DNA of 64,000 nt. Origin: Symbiodinium natans (lineage: Eukaryota; Sar; Dinophyceae; Suessiales; Symbiodiniaceae). The stretch spans positions 124,001 to 188,000 of the forward strand of contig CAJNDS010000157.1 in assembly GCA_905221605.1 (NCBI GenBank), given 5' to 3'. Under the pieces are notes generated by a model. It had not been told where the DNA came from and ran no database searches. It was given only the letters and a program-made list of their open reading frames with translations. This document shows positions 30,840 through 41,531 of this stretch, piece by piece. Numbering within the stretch: position 1 is the stretch's first letter; the number at the start of each line of letters is the position of its first letter. A program made the translations under genes and the position numbers.

Positions 30840-33330
30840 CGTGCTGGTAGGTCAAGGGGGTTACAGGGGCTTGGACATACGCAGGTTTTGAAATTAGGGT
30901 GTAGAGGATGGCTTATGGGTTGAGGGTGTGGGTTCTCTAGGGTTCAAAGGTGTAACTAGAGTTCGGATGCTGGTGGAACATGTGTCGCACCTTGGCAGTT
31001 CGTAGTCGCAGACTGAATGAGGGCAACCGTGCGTTGTTTTCTTCGTTCTGCCTTTCGCCGGTGCCATTGAGTCATTGGGAGCTTGTCGGTATTCGAGCAC
31101 AAGCAAGAAGAAGCTGCGATGACATGCTTCATGTTGTAGAGCCGTGATAGAGACTGCGGCAACCATCCGCGAGGCGTCACGGCTGTGGTGGACACAGGGC
31201 TGCGAAAGAGGCCCGACCCTATGAAAGAGGCATAATTTGCGGTTGCTTTCAGAACCCGATGAAGTAGCCACTATGTAAGTCCCCTGACCCGGCGGGAGTA
31301 GGTGAATTGAAACCTAATTCCATGAACTGAAAGCCCATCTTTAGAGGGTGTCCATGTGGCTTACATCGGGTCTCAATCCTGAGAAGCTATGGGAGTGCTT
31401 GCGACCTCAACGTGGCTATTCCCCGAATATAGAGGGCATCCGAAATATACACCCCAACAAAGATTCCAGAATCCTCACGCTATTAGCAATTTTCCAAAAG
31501 GGCACCCCGGATGTTGGAACACCCCCACGCCCACACACACATGCACACATGGTCTAGTGCGTCTAGGACTTCGGACATTCATGCTGAGATCTTCCCATCT
31601 TCGCTTGGGTCCGCTGCCTCTTTATGTTGGCAGAGGGTTGAGGGTTCAGGGTTTAGGGTTCTTGTGGTGCCGTGGCTTCCGCCGGGCAGGTCCGTGTTTG
31701 ACCGATCACGGGGCCTGAACAAGTTGGAGATGGCAGATGCCCCAGTGCCAAGAGTCTGCCAGATGATGTGTGCAGGACATGCGCCTGGTCAAAGTCTACG
31801 TCGGTTTGGTAACTTTATGGTCCGCTTTGGGTTTTGCGGGAGGGCAGGGACCCCAAAAGTAACCTGAGACCATGTGAATTTCCTGGCAAGGCTCCAAATC
31901 CCGAAACAGCAGTCTGCACACCCTAACGCCGAAGTCGGTCCATGCTCCCTTAGGGGAAATCAGGGGCCCCCCTTGCAGGGCCCATACTAAGGGACCATGT
32001 AACTACCATAAGATGCTCCGCTTGCACAAACCATAAAGCATAAACCCTTTAGACCTTGTTCTCGCTTGAGCAGGTCGCTGTGTCTGCAGCCTCCGCTGAC
32101 CAGCGCCGGGGTCGGGCAGGCTCATCCCCACAGCACGAAAGCCCAACACCCCTCAATACTCTGTTACTCTGTGGTTGAGGGTTGAGGGCTTAGGGTTGGT
32201 GAGAAAGGGTAGAGCGTTTGTTTGGTGCATGCGAAGCGGAGTTGTGCTTCCCAGCTCCTGCTGGGCCCAAAAGGAAGCAAACGCCTTAAACACTAGGCAC
32301 TGCTGAGGCAAATGCAGCTGGTAGCGTGAATCGCACAACAATACAGAGCTTAAATTAGCTTGGCTCGCTCGTGGCCGTGCTGTGCTTCGTAAGTCCAGTG
32401 TCGCTAGGCATGTTATTGTGGATCATCAATGTCTCAGTTTAGGGCTTATGGACTTCAAGAAACCAAAATCCCTTAAACTATACATGGCCCTCAGGGCACC
32501 GTACAATATCTCCAACAGCCCAAGCCTCCTGAACCCCTGAAGCCCCTCGCAACTCCCAACCCAGAGCAAGGCTCTTCCCAAGAACACGAACCTTAAGTCC
32601 CTGAATCCACAACCCAAAGCCCCAAAGACCTGAGAACTTCTGAACGGCTGCAAGCTTTTCAGCAAGGTGGAGTGGGACAGGGTGGGTGGGTTGGGGGCGG
32701 GGTTATCGTTATTAGGCGTTATAGTGGGTCAAGTAGTACCCTAAACCCTAAACCGTTAGACCTGGGGGGCTACTTCCATGAGCTTTCAAGCTCACTGTGC
32801 TAAGTTGGCCAGGCCGCCTAAGGCCGGGCCTTTGCCAGCGCCTGAGCTGCCACGCGGGCTGTGGGAGCTCCTAGATTTCGGAGGTTTGGAGCTTGCAACC
32901 CAAAATCCTTAAGAACAATAGGGATGGAATATTCAGAGCCTAAGCTTCTGAAGCTTCTACACTTCTGTTTTGTGTGTTGCGTGTGTGCGAGGGCAATGAG
33001 AAGCGTACCGATACTCTGAACACGCTCGTAATTAAGCAAACAAACGCCATGGGCACATGCAGACAACAGCCATGTCTCTCAACGGCCCGGAAGAGCCGTT
33101 TCAAGGCAAACGAGATCTAGGTCCGAACACTACTACAGCAACATTGCGCTCACCATCAAAATAAAATCCGACGCTCACATGCAGTCGAAACACTACCAGT
33201 GGATGCTGGCAGCTTTCTTACATTTTGTCGAAAAAAACACCTCAAACCAAAGCCCGAAGGCCCAGACGAAGTCTAAGCCCAAGCACCCGCAGCTCCACAC
33301 CGTGCGAGTTCCCGAGATCATCGCTGGAGG
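30840..33330. other. Mostly non-coding
   Basis: It contains a fold-back (CATGCTCCCTTAG 31941-31953 facing CTAAGGGACCATG 31987-31999). A frame near 31695-31790 (GLNKLEMADAPVPRVCQMMC) may be an exon but is unassigned. Minus-strand open frames near 30894-31271 have no motif. Confidence 0.35.
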
Positions 33331-33725
33331 AGGGGAGCTCGCAGGCCATTTACGCCTCAAGCGCTTCCCGACCTGCCTGCGACTGCGCCGTGTCTGCTGA
33401 GGTGCGGGTGGGTTCGCTTGAGGGGCCTGCATTGTGCAAGGACAAGGGTTGGAAGGGAAGACGTCTGCAGTCTCACGAAGAGTTTGGGAGCAGCTACTGC
33501 GGTTGAGATGTTGAGAGATTCCCATGACGACACCGGAGGATGTTACCTCTGCTTAGGGGGAGATCGGAGACTGTGTGGGGTTTTGGGGGGGTTTGTCAGT
33601 TCACCCCACCGTTGCTTACAGTAGGCTTACAGTCTTACAGTGCCCAACATCACCGAACAGCAGCAGAGCTACCTGAGAGGGAAGATCCTTGCACCTTACC
33701 CTGAAGCTGTGTGTGCCGGCAGGCC

Positions 33726-35574
33726 ATGCTGCTCTTTGCCTTTCTTCTCCTGCGCATCTCCGAGGCCTCGCGGTGGGTTTGGGTTTTGTGAATTGTCAAG
33801 GGGTCGACCGGAGTGCCCAGAGGAACTCAGAGGAAGGAACTCAGAGGCCTTCCATCCAACCTGGATGTAGCGGCCAATCAATGAGGGGGGAGCTTGGGTA
33901 TCTGGATTCAGACGCATCTAACTCAATCTAGAAGCAGCCGCAACCCGCGGCCATGCGCTGCCAATTTAATCGGCACGGCACGCACCCCACGCACCCCATG
34001 CACCCCATCGCACCCCGAGCATGTGCCGCGAGCTGCTGCGAGGCTTCCGTGTCTTCGCAGGCCCTGCGGCGATCCCATGGGCACACCGATCCTGCCGAGG
34101 GGCCACCAGCCGTTTCTTGGCGGGATCTTGGGGAGGTTGTGGCATTCGTCCGTTCAAGAAACCCTCTTGCACCAGACCCACTCCGAATCCCTGGGCCCCA
34201 AACCCCTTTCATTGGTTTCTCTCCAGACCTGCACCGGAGCGTGTAAGTTATAGACTGCACCTAAGATGCCTCAGATGACGCCAAATTCCCAATCTGCATA
34301 GAGCCTTGTCGTTTGCTGCTCCAGAACTCATGCTGCAGCGCGAGGAAGTGCTGACCTTTTTTTGAAAGTTTCGGAAATTGCATGTCCCTGAAATTGCAGA
34401 CCTCGAGCCACGAATCAAAAAGCCCGCATGTAGGCCTCCAGAACGAGGGCTTGTGAGAAAGACATAATATCACATGCCACCTTTAGCTGGAATGCAAGAT
34501 GCAAGATGTCGCAAGGTTGTGGACGGCCCAGAGATCGTCTTTGACACGGTGAACCACGCGCTGAACGTCCAAAACCTCATCTCCTGCCGCTACGGCGTGC
34601 CACCCGTCCGAAGATGTCAGAAGGGAAGCTTGGCCCATGTCCTGATTTGCGAGAGACACGCAGAGAGCCGGGAACCGCACACGTCGGGGCGGAAACCTGA
34701 ACATAAGGTTCTGCCACGGCACGGAGGTGGAGGTGAAGGGCAGCAAGTCCGCGTGCAACGGCACGTTAGCGTGCTTTGGCTGCAAGGGGTGGGGCTTAGA
34801 TGAGTGCATAGCATAGCTTAGCCATGCTTACGGCTTTGCCGAAATCTCGGATTGCCTTCAGGTGCCGGACGGATCATGCGGGGGGCCCCGCCGACGCGAA
34901 TCACAGCGCCGTGCAGAGGGACCTTGCAAACAGTACCTTTGCCGTGTCTCGACATGGCTTTGAGGATCTTTGGAGCTATAGGGTTGAGCGTTCGGGCTTG
35001 GGCTACTGCATTGCAGGCTATAGAATTCACAGACTGCTGGAAGTCCAGTCGGTCGAGCCAGGTCGCAAACCTCCTTGTCTGCCGCTTCGGCTCCTACTGC
35101 CACGGTGGCTGGTGGTGGCATGATGGGCGGAGGGAGTGCCGTGGCGGCCTCGTGTGCCGCCAAGGCCCGTACTACCTGGACCACTTCGATGCAGAACCCA
35201 GTGACCCCAGTGCCTCGAGCCAGGTGCGTCACAAGAATCTTCAAGTGCTCCAATTGTCTTTAAGAGATCCTCTGTGCAGCACAGGACTTCTCGTAGCACT
35301 TCTCGTCATGAGACTCCTCGTACAAGGTCTTTTGATATTGTTGCCCGCTCAGGTGGCAGGGGAGCTGAGCAACCTCACCACCATGCAAACCGGCAGTTCG
35401 GAAGAGGCCGAACTCTTCGCCTGCCGCTATGGCTCCTACTGCCGGGGAGGCTGGTGGTGGCACCACGGGCACCGCCAGTGCCGCGGCGGCATGGTCTGTC
35501 GAGGCGGACACGGCGGTGGCGGCGGCGGAGGCGGTGGCGGTGGCGGCGGAGGTGGCGGCGGCGGCTGCTGGTGA
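33726..35574 (+). CDS. Secreted Cys/Gly-rich WWWH-repeat protein, copy 1
   Basis: Exon 1 (33726-33772) encodes the leader MLLFAFLLLRISEAS and ends at a GT donor. GCCGGCAG just before GCCATG is a candidate trans-splice acceptor. Exon 2 starts at 34061 (RPCGDPMGTPILPRGHQPFL). Exon 3, near 34518, has VVDGPEIVFDTVNHALNVQN then LISCRYG. About 34711-34790 holds FCHGTEVEVKGSKSAC. Best-supported exons are 35062-35223 (LLVCRFGSYCHGGWWWH..CRGGLVC) and 35353-35574 (LFACRYGSYCRGGWWWHHGH..CRGGMVC), ending in 18 Gly, Cys, Trp, stop. This copy lacks bases in exon 2 and near 34650 relative to the others and has a ~75-base insertion near 34170, so its 5' half may be damaged or spliced differently. The family is not recognised. 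Confidence 0.65.
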
Positions 35575-35641
35575 AGGGCGTTGACCACAGCGCCGGAAAA
35601 GGAATCAGCCGAGGCTGTATCCTCCAAGATTTTGACGCGGA

Positions 35642-35659
35642 GAGCTCTCTAGAGAGCTC
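35642..35659. other. 18-bp perfect palindrome, 3' of copy 1
   Basis: GAGCTCTCTAGAGAGCTC, starting 68 bases after the stop codon. Confidence 0.9.
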
Positions 35660-36477
35660 CGTGCTGTAAAGCAGAGGTGGCCAGTCACCTGACACAGCAG
35701 GCTTCGCGGCCACCCTCTTCTTGTCTAAGTTCTTTGTACAGAGCGCCGCAGGGACATGCTTTGGGACAGCAGCTCCAGATGTGCAGAGCCGAGGTGCCAA
35801 GCCTATCCTATGTCCTGCGCAGCCGTCTTTTGACAGGGCGAGAGTCGCCATGAGGAGGGGAGCGGAGAAAGACCTCGCTCGAAACGCTTTCTGCAGAGAT
35901 GTGTCTCTTAGAAGCAGCCTCTCTAAGCCCAGCGATGGCTTCCACGGGTTTCGGCACAATTCTTGCAACGTTTGTTTGCGTTTTGTTTGAAGGTGATTTT
36001 GCTGCTGCAACTTGGAGATCTCTACGTTACTAGTACAGAATGTCTCACACGTAGTGGGACAACGTCTGTGCAAGTTTCCGGAAGAGGAGGAGCGGCCGCA
36101 GGCCGTTTACGCCTCAAGCGCTTCCCGACCTGCCTGCGACTCTGCGACGGCGCCGTGTCTGCTGAGGCGCGGGTGGGTCCGCTTGAGGGGCCTGCATTGT
36201 GCAAGGACAAGGTGTCTAAGGCAAGACGTTTGCAGCATTTGCAGTCTCGTGTGTCACTTAATGTGCACTTTTAGAGGCTTCTTTTTGGGAGCGGCTACCT
36301 CGGATGTTGCCGCTGCTTAGGGGGAGACCGGAGACCGTGTGGGGCTTTGGAGGGTTGGTTGCTTCACCCTGCCGTGACCTACACTGCCCAACATTCACCG
36401 AGCAGCAGCAGAGCTACCTTGAAAAAGGGTCGTAAAGACAACTCTGATTCTGGTTCTTGTGCCTGTGCTGGCAGGTT

Positions 36478-38138
36478 ATGCTGTTCTTTGCCTTTCTTCT
36501 CCTGCGCATCTCCGAGGCCTCGCGGTGGGTTCGGGTTTTGCCCAGAACTCCGAGCAAGGACAGCAGGCCGTCCATCGAACCTGAGGGTTTAGGGTTTAGG
36601 GTTTAGGGTTTGGGGTTTAGGGTGGCTTATCCATACGTACCCCATCGCAGCCCCCCGAAGATGTGCTGCGAGATGCTGCGAGGCTTCCGTGTCTTCGCAG
36701 GCCCTGCGGGGTTCCCATGGGCACGCGGATCCCGCTGAGGGGCCACCAGCCGTTTCTTGGCGGGATTCTGACGGGGCGTCTTGGGGAGGTTGTGGCATTC
36801 GTCCGAAGCCTGAAGTCAGTGCAAATTATAGACTGCACCGAAGATGTCACCAAATTCCCAATGCTGCCCAGAGCCGTGTCCTTTGCTGCTCCAGAACTCA
36901 TGCTGCTGTGCGAGGAAGTGCCGAGCTTTTTTTGAAAGCCCGTGAAATTGCAGGCCTCACGCCACGATTCAAAAAGCCCGCATGTAGGCCTCCAGACGGA
37001 GGGTTTGTGAGAAAGACATATCATATCACATGCCACCTTTAGCTGGAATGCAAGATGCAAGATGTCGCAAGGTTGTGGACGGCCCAGAGATCGTCTTTGA
37101 CTCGGTGAACCACGCGCTGAACGTCCAAAACCTCATCTCCTGCCGCTACGGCGTGCCACCCGTCCGAAGATGTGAGAAGGGAAGCTCCGCCTATGTCCCG
37201 ATGTGCCGATTTGCGAGAGACACGCAGAGAGCCGGGAACCGTACACGTCGGGGCGGACACCTGAACATAAGGTTCTGCCACGGCACGGAGGTGGAGGTGA
37301 AGGGCAGCAAGTCCGCGTGCAACGGCACGTTAGCGTGCTTTGGCTGCAAGGGGTGGGGCTTAGATGAGTGCATAGCATAGCTTAGCCATGCTTACGGCTT
37401 TGCCGAAATCTCGGATTGCCTTCAGGTGCCGGACGGATCATGCGGGGGGCCCCGCCGACGCGAATCACAGCGCCGTGCAGAGGGACCTTGCAAACAGTAC
37501 CTTTGCCGTGTCTCGACATGGCTTTGAGGATCTTTGGAGCTATAGGGTTGAGCGTTCGGGCTTGGGCTACTGCATTGCAGGCTATAGAATTCACAGACTG
37601 CTGGAAGTCCAGTCGGTCGAGCCAGGTCGCAAACCTCCTTGTCTGCCGCTTCGGCTCCTACTGCCACGGTGGCTGGTGGTGGCATGATGGGCGGAGGGAG
37701 TGCCGTGGCGGCCTCGTGTGCCGCCAAGGCCCGTACTACCTGGACCACTTCGATGCAGAACCCAGTGACCCCAGTGCCTCGAGCCAGGTGCGTCACAAGA
37801 ATCTTCAAGTGCTCCAATTGTCTTTAAGAGATCCTCTGTGCAGCACAGGACTTCTCGTAGCACTTCTCGTCATGAGACTCCTCGTACAAGGTCTTTTGAT
37901 ATTGTTGCCCGCTCAGGTGGCAGGGGAGCTGAGCAACCTCACCACCATGCAAACCGGCAGTTCGGAAGAGGCCGAACTCTTCGCCTGCCGCTATGGCTCC
38001 TACTGCCGGGGAGGCTGGTGGTGGCACCACGGGCACCGCCAGTGCCGCGGCGGCATGGTCTGTCGAGGCGGACACGGCGGTGGCGGCGGCGGAGGCGGTG
38101 GCGGTGGCGGCGGAGGTGGCGGCGGCGGCTGCTGGTGA
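36478..38138 (+). CDS. Secreted Cys/Gly-rich WWWH-repeat protein, copy 2
   Basis: Leader MLFFAFLLLRISEAS, with Leu to Phe at position 3 relative to the others. Exon 2 (36701-36788) encodes RPCGVPMGTRIPLRGHQPFL and GGILTGRLGE and ends GAG|GTTGTGG. Exon 3 begins at 37072 (VVDGPEIVFDSVNHALNVQN). The stretch from exon 3 through FCHGTEVEVKGSKSAC is open in one frame here, unlike in copies 1 and 3, so the intron there is uncertain. Exons 37626-37787 and 37917-38138 are identical in protein to copy 1, with an 18-Gly tail. The 129-base intron between them has no stop and keeps frame. It is probably exported; disulfide pairing or metal binding by Cys/His/Trp is conjecture. Confidence 0.7.
36584..36622. 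repeat. TTTAGGG array inside array unit 2
   Basis: Five units in the first intron of copy 2 only; absent at the matching place in copies 1, 3 and 4. It is therefore a gain in this unit or a loss from the others. Confidence 0.9.
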
Positions 38139-38205
38139 AGGGCGTTGACCACAGCGCCGGAAAAGGAATCAGCCGAGGCTGTATCCTCCAAGATTTTGAC
38201 GCGGA

Positions 38206-38223
38206 GAGCTCTCTAGAGAGCTC
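38206..38223. other. 18-bp perfect palindrome, 3' of copy 2
   Basis: Same sequence and same 68-base distance from the stop as in copy 1. Confidence 0.9.
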
Positions 38224-39106
38224 CGTGCTGTAAAGCAGAGGTGGCCAGTCACCTGACACAGCAGGCTTCGCGGCCACCCTCTGCTTGTCTAAGTTCTTTG
38301 TACAGAGCGCCGCAGGGACCATGCTTTGGGACAGCAGCTCCAGATGTGCAGAGCCGAGGTGCCAAGCCTATCCTATGTCCTGCGCAGCCGTCTTTTGACA
38401 GGGCGAGAGTCGCCATGAGGAGGGGAGCGGAGAAAGACCTCGCTCGAGACGCTTTCTGCAGAGATGTGTCTCTTAGAAGCAGCCTCTCTAAGCCCAGCGA
38501 TGGCTTCCACGGGTTTCGGCACAATGCTTGCAACGTTTGTTTGTGTTTTGTTTGAAGGTGATTTTGCTGCTGCAACTTGGAGATCTCTACTAGTACAGAA
38601 GAAGTCTACACATGTAGTCGGAGAACCTCAAGCCAAAGCCCAAAGGCCGGGACAACGTCTGTGCAAGTAGACTTTCACCCTGCGAGTTGCCGGAAGAGGA
38701 GGAGTGGCCGCAGGCCGTTTACGCCTCAAGCGCTTCCCGACCTGCCTGCGACGGCGCCGTGTCTGCTGAGGCGCCGGTGGGTTCGCTTGAGGGGCCTGCA
38801 TTGTGCAAGGACAAGGTGTGGAAGGCAAGACGTTTGCAGTCTTGTGTGTCACCAGGCGTCACTTTTAGAGGCTTCTTTGCGGGAGCGGCCACTGCGGATG
38901 TTGCCTCTGCTTAGGGGGAGACCGGAGACCGTGTGGGGCTTTGGAGGGTTGGTTGATTCACCCTACCGTTGCCCTCATTGCCCAACATTCACCGAGCAGC
39001 AGCAGCAGAGCTACCTTGAAAAAGGGGCGAGGAGCTTGGACCTTTCAACCCTGAAGTACAAAAGACAACTGTTACAGCCTATAGTTCTTGTGTGTGCCGG
39101 CAGGCC

Positions 39107-40646
39107 ATGTTGCTCTTTGCCTTTCTTCTCCTGCGCATCTCCGAGGCCTCGTGCTGGGTTTGGGTTGTGTCCAGGGGTCGGCCGGAGAGCCCAGCGAGTG
39201 CCCAGAGGAACTCAGAGGAAGGAAAGCAGGCCGTCCATCGAACCGGGCTTTGCCATACGTATCCCATCGCAGCCCCTGAAGATGTGCTGCGAGATGCTGC
39301 GAGGCATCCGTGTCTTCGCAGGCCCTGCGGGGTTCCCATGGGCACGCGGATCCCGCTGAGGGGCCACCAGCCGTTTCTTGGCGGGATTCTGGGGCCTCTT
39401 GGGGAGGTTGTGGCATTCGTCCGAAGCCTGAAGTCAGTGCAAATTATAGATGTTATAGACCCCAAATTCCCCATGCTGCCCAAAGCCCTGTCTGTTGCTG
39501 CTCCAGAACTCATGCAAAGTCCCTGAAATTGCAGACCTCGCGCCAAACCTTCAAGTAGACCTCCAGGACGAGGGTTTGTGAGCAAGACATATCACATGTC
39601 ACCTTTAGCTGGAACGCAAGACGTCACAAGGTTGTGGACGGCCCAGAGATCGTCTTTGACTCGGTGAACCACGCGCTGAACGTCCAAAACCTCATCTCCT
39701 GCCGCTACGGCGTGCTACCCGTCCGAAGATGTCAGAAGGGAAGCTCGGCCCATGTCCTGATTTGCCGATTTGCGAGAGACACGCAGTTTTGTCGGACCTG
39801 AACAGAAGGTTCTGCCACGGCACGGAGGTGGAGGTGAAGGGCAGCAAGTCCGCGTGCAACGGCACGTTAGCGTGCTTTGGCTGCAAGGGGTGGAGCTTAG
39901 ATGAACTTAGCCAAGTTTAGCCCATTGCGGCTTTGCCGAATGCCCGGATTGCCTTCAGGTGCCGGACGGATCATGTGGGGGGCTTCGCCGACGTGAATCA
40001 AAGCGCCGTGCAGAGGGACCTTGCTAACAGTACCTTTGCCGTGTCTCGGCGTGGCTTTGAGGATCCTTTGAATGCAGCGGCCATGGCAGGCTATATAGGC
40101 CCGCCCGAAATTCATCCGTCCCAGACTGCTGCGAGTCCAGTCCATTCAGCCAGGTCGCAAACCTCCTTGTCTGCCGCTTCGGCTCCTACTGCCACGGTGG
40201 CTGGTGGTGGCATGATGGCCGGAGGGAGTGCCGTGGCGGCCTCGTGTGCCGCCAAGGCCCGTACTACCTGGACCACTTCGATGCAGACCCCAGTGACCCC
40301 AGTGCCTCAAGCCAGGTGCGTCACAAGAATCGTGCTCCAATTGTTTGTGAAAGATCCTCTCTGCAGCATAGGACTTCTCGTAGCACTTCTCGTTGAGACT
40401 CCTCATACCGGTCCTTTGATATTGTAGCCCGCTCAGGTGGCAGAGGAGCTGAGCAACCTCACCACCATGCAAACCGGCAGTTCGGAAGAGGCCGAACTCT
40501 TCGCCTGCCGCTATGGCTCCTACTGCCGGGGAGGCTGGTGGTGGCACCACGGGCACCGTCAGTGCCGCGGCGGCATGGTCTGCCGAGGCGGACACGGCGG
40601 TGGCGGAGGCGGTGGCGGCGGAGGTGGCGGCGGCGGCTGCTGGTGA
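39107..40646 (+). CDS. Secreted Cys/Gly-rich WWWH-repeat protein, copy 3
   Basis: Leader MLLFAFLLLRISEAS at 39107, preceded by GCCGGCAG|GCC. Exon 2 is 39322-39406 (phase-compatible, ends GAG|GTTGTGG). Exon 3 starts at 39631 (VVDGPEIVFDSVNHALNVQN, LISCRYG). FCHGTEVEVKGSKSAC lies near 39811. A further exon begins at 39959. The WWWH exons are 40154-40315 and 40437-40646. The intron between the last two has a stop (TTGTAGCCCGC), which confirms it must be removed. Against copy 1 the WWWH exons differ by GGG/GGC, TCG/TCA, CGC/CGT and TGT/TGC (silent) plus one Glu/Asp and one Gly/Glu. The Gly tail is 14 residues. Confidence 0.75.
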
Positions 40647-40713
40647 AGGGCGTTGACCACAGCGCCGGAAAAGGAATCAGCCGAGGCTGTATCCGCCAAG
40701 ATTTTGACGCGGA

Positions 40714-40731
40714 GAGCTCTCTAGAGAGCTC
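40714..40731. other. 18-bp perfect palindrome, 3' of copy 3
   Basis: Same sequence and 68-base distance from the stop. Confidence 0.9.
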
Positions 40732-41531
40732 CGTGCTGTAAAGCAGAGGTGGCCAGTCACCTGACACAGCGGGCTTCGCGGCCACCCTCTTCTTGTCTAA
40801 GTTCTTTGTACAGAGCGCCGCAGGGACCATGCTTTGGGACAGCAGCTCCAGATATGCAGAGCCGTGCCAAGCCTATCCTATGTCCTGCGCAGCCGTCTTT
40901 TGACAGGGCGAGGGTCGCCAATGAGGAGGGGAGCGGAGAAAGACCTCGCTCGAAACGCTTTCTGCAGAGATGTGCCTCTTATAAGCCCAGCGATGATGGG
41001 TTCCACGGGTTTTCGGCACAATGCTTGAAGGTAATTTTGCTGCTGCAACTTGGAGATCTCTACGTACTAGTACAGAATGTCTCACAGGTAGTGGGACAAC
41101 GTCTGTGCAAGTTTCCGGAAGAGGAGGAGCGGCCGCAGGCCACTTACGCCTCAAGCGCTTCCCGACCTGCCTGCGACGGCGCCGTGTCTGCTGAGGCGCC
41201 GGTGGGTTCGCTTGAGGGGCCTGCATTGTGCAAGGACAAGGTGTGGAAGGCAAGACGTTTGCAGTCTTGTGTGTCACCAGGCGTCACTTTTAGAGGCTTC
41301 TTTGCGGGAGCGGCCACTGCGGATGTTGCCTCTGCTTAGGGGGAGACCGGAGACCGTGTGGGGCTTTGGAGGGTTGGTTGATTCACCCTACCGTTGCCCT
41401 CATTGCCCAACATTCACCGAGCAGCAGCAGCAGAGCTACCTTGAAAAAGGGGCGAGGAGCTTGGACCTTTCAACCCTGAAGAACAAAAGACAACTGTTAC
41501 AGCCTATAGTTCTTGTGTGTGCCGGCAGGCC

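Noticed and set aside
35100-35300. Minus-strand Pro/Ala-rich frames opposite the WWWH exons
   Set aside because: Complement of Gly-rich coding; no independent support.
35736-36000. MASTGFGTILATFVCVLFEG-like leader (about 35936) in the intergenic part of array units
   Set aside because: The frame is broken by small indels in copy 4 and has no consistent partner exon, so it is treated as intergenic.
33330-41340. YASSASRPACDGAVSAEAPV frame present once per array unit
   Set aside because: Open in copies 1, 3 and 4, but shifted in copy 2 by a four-base insertion; no splice context. Kept as conserved intergenic sequence.
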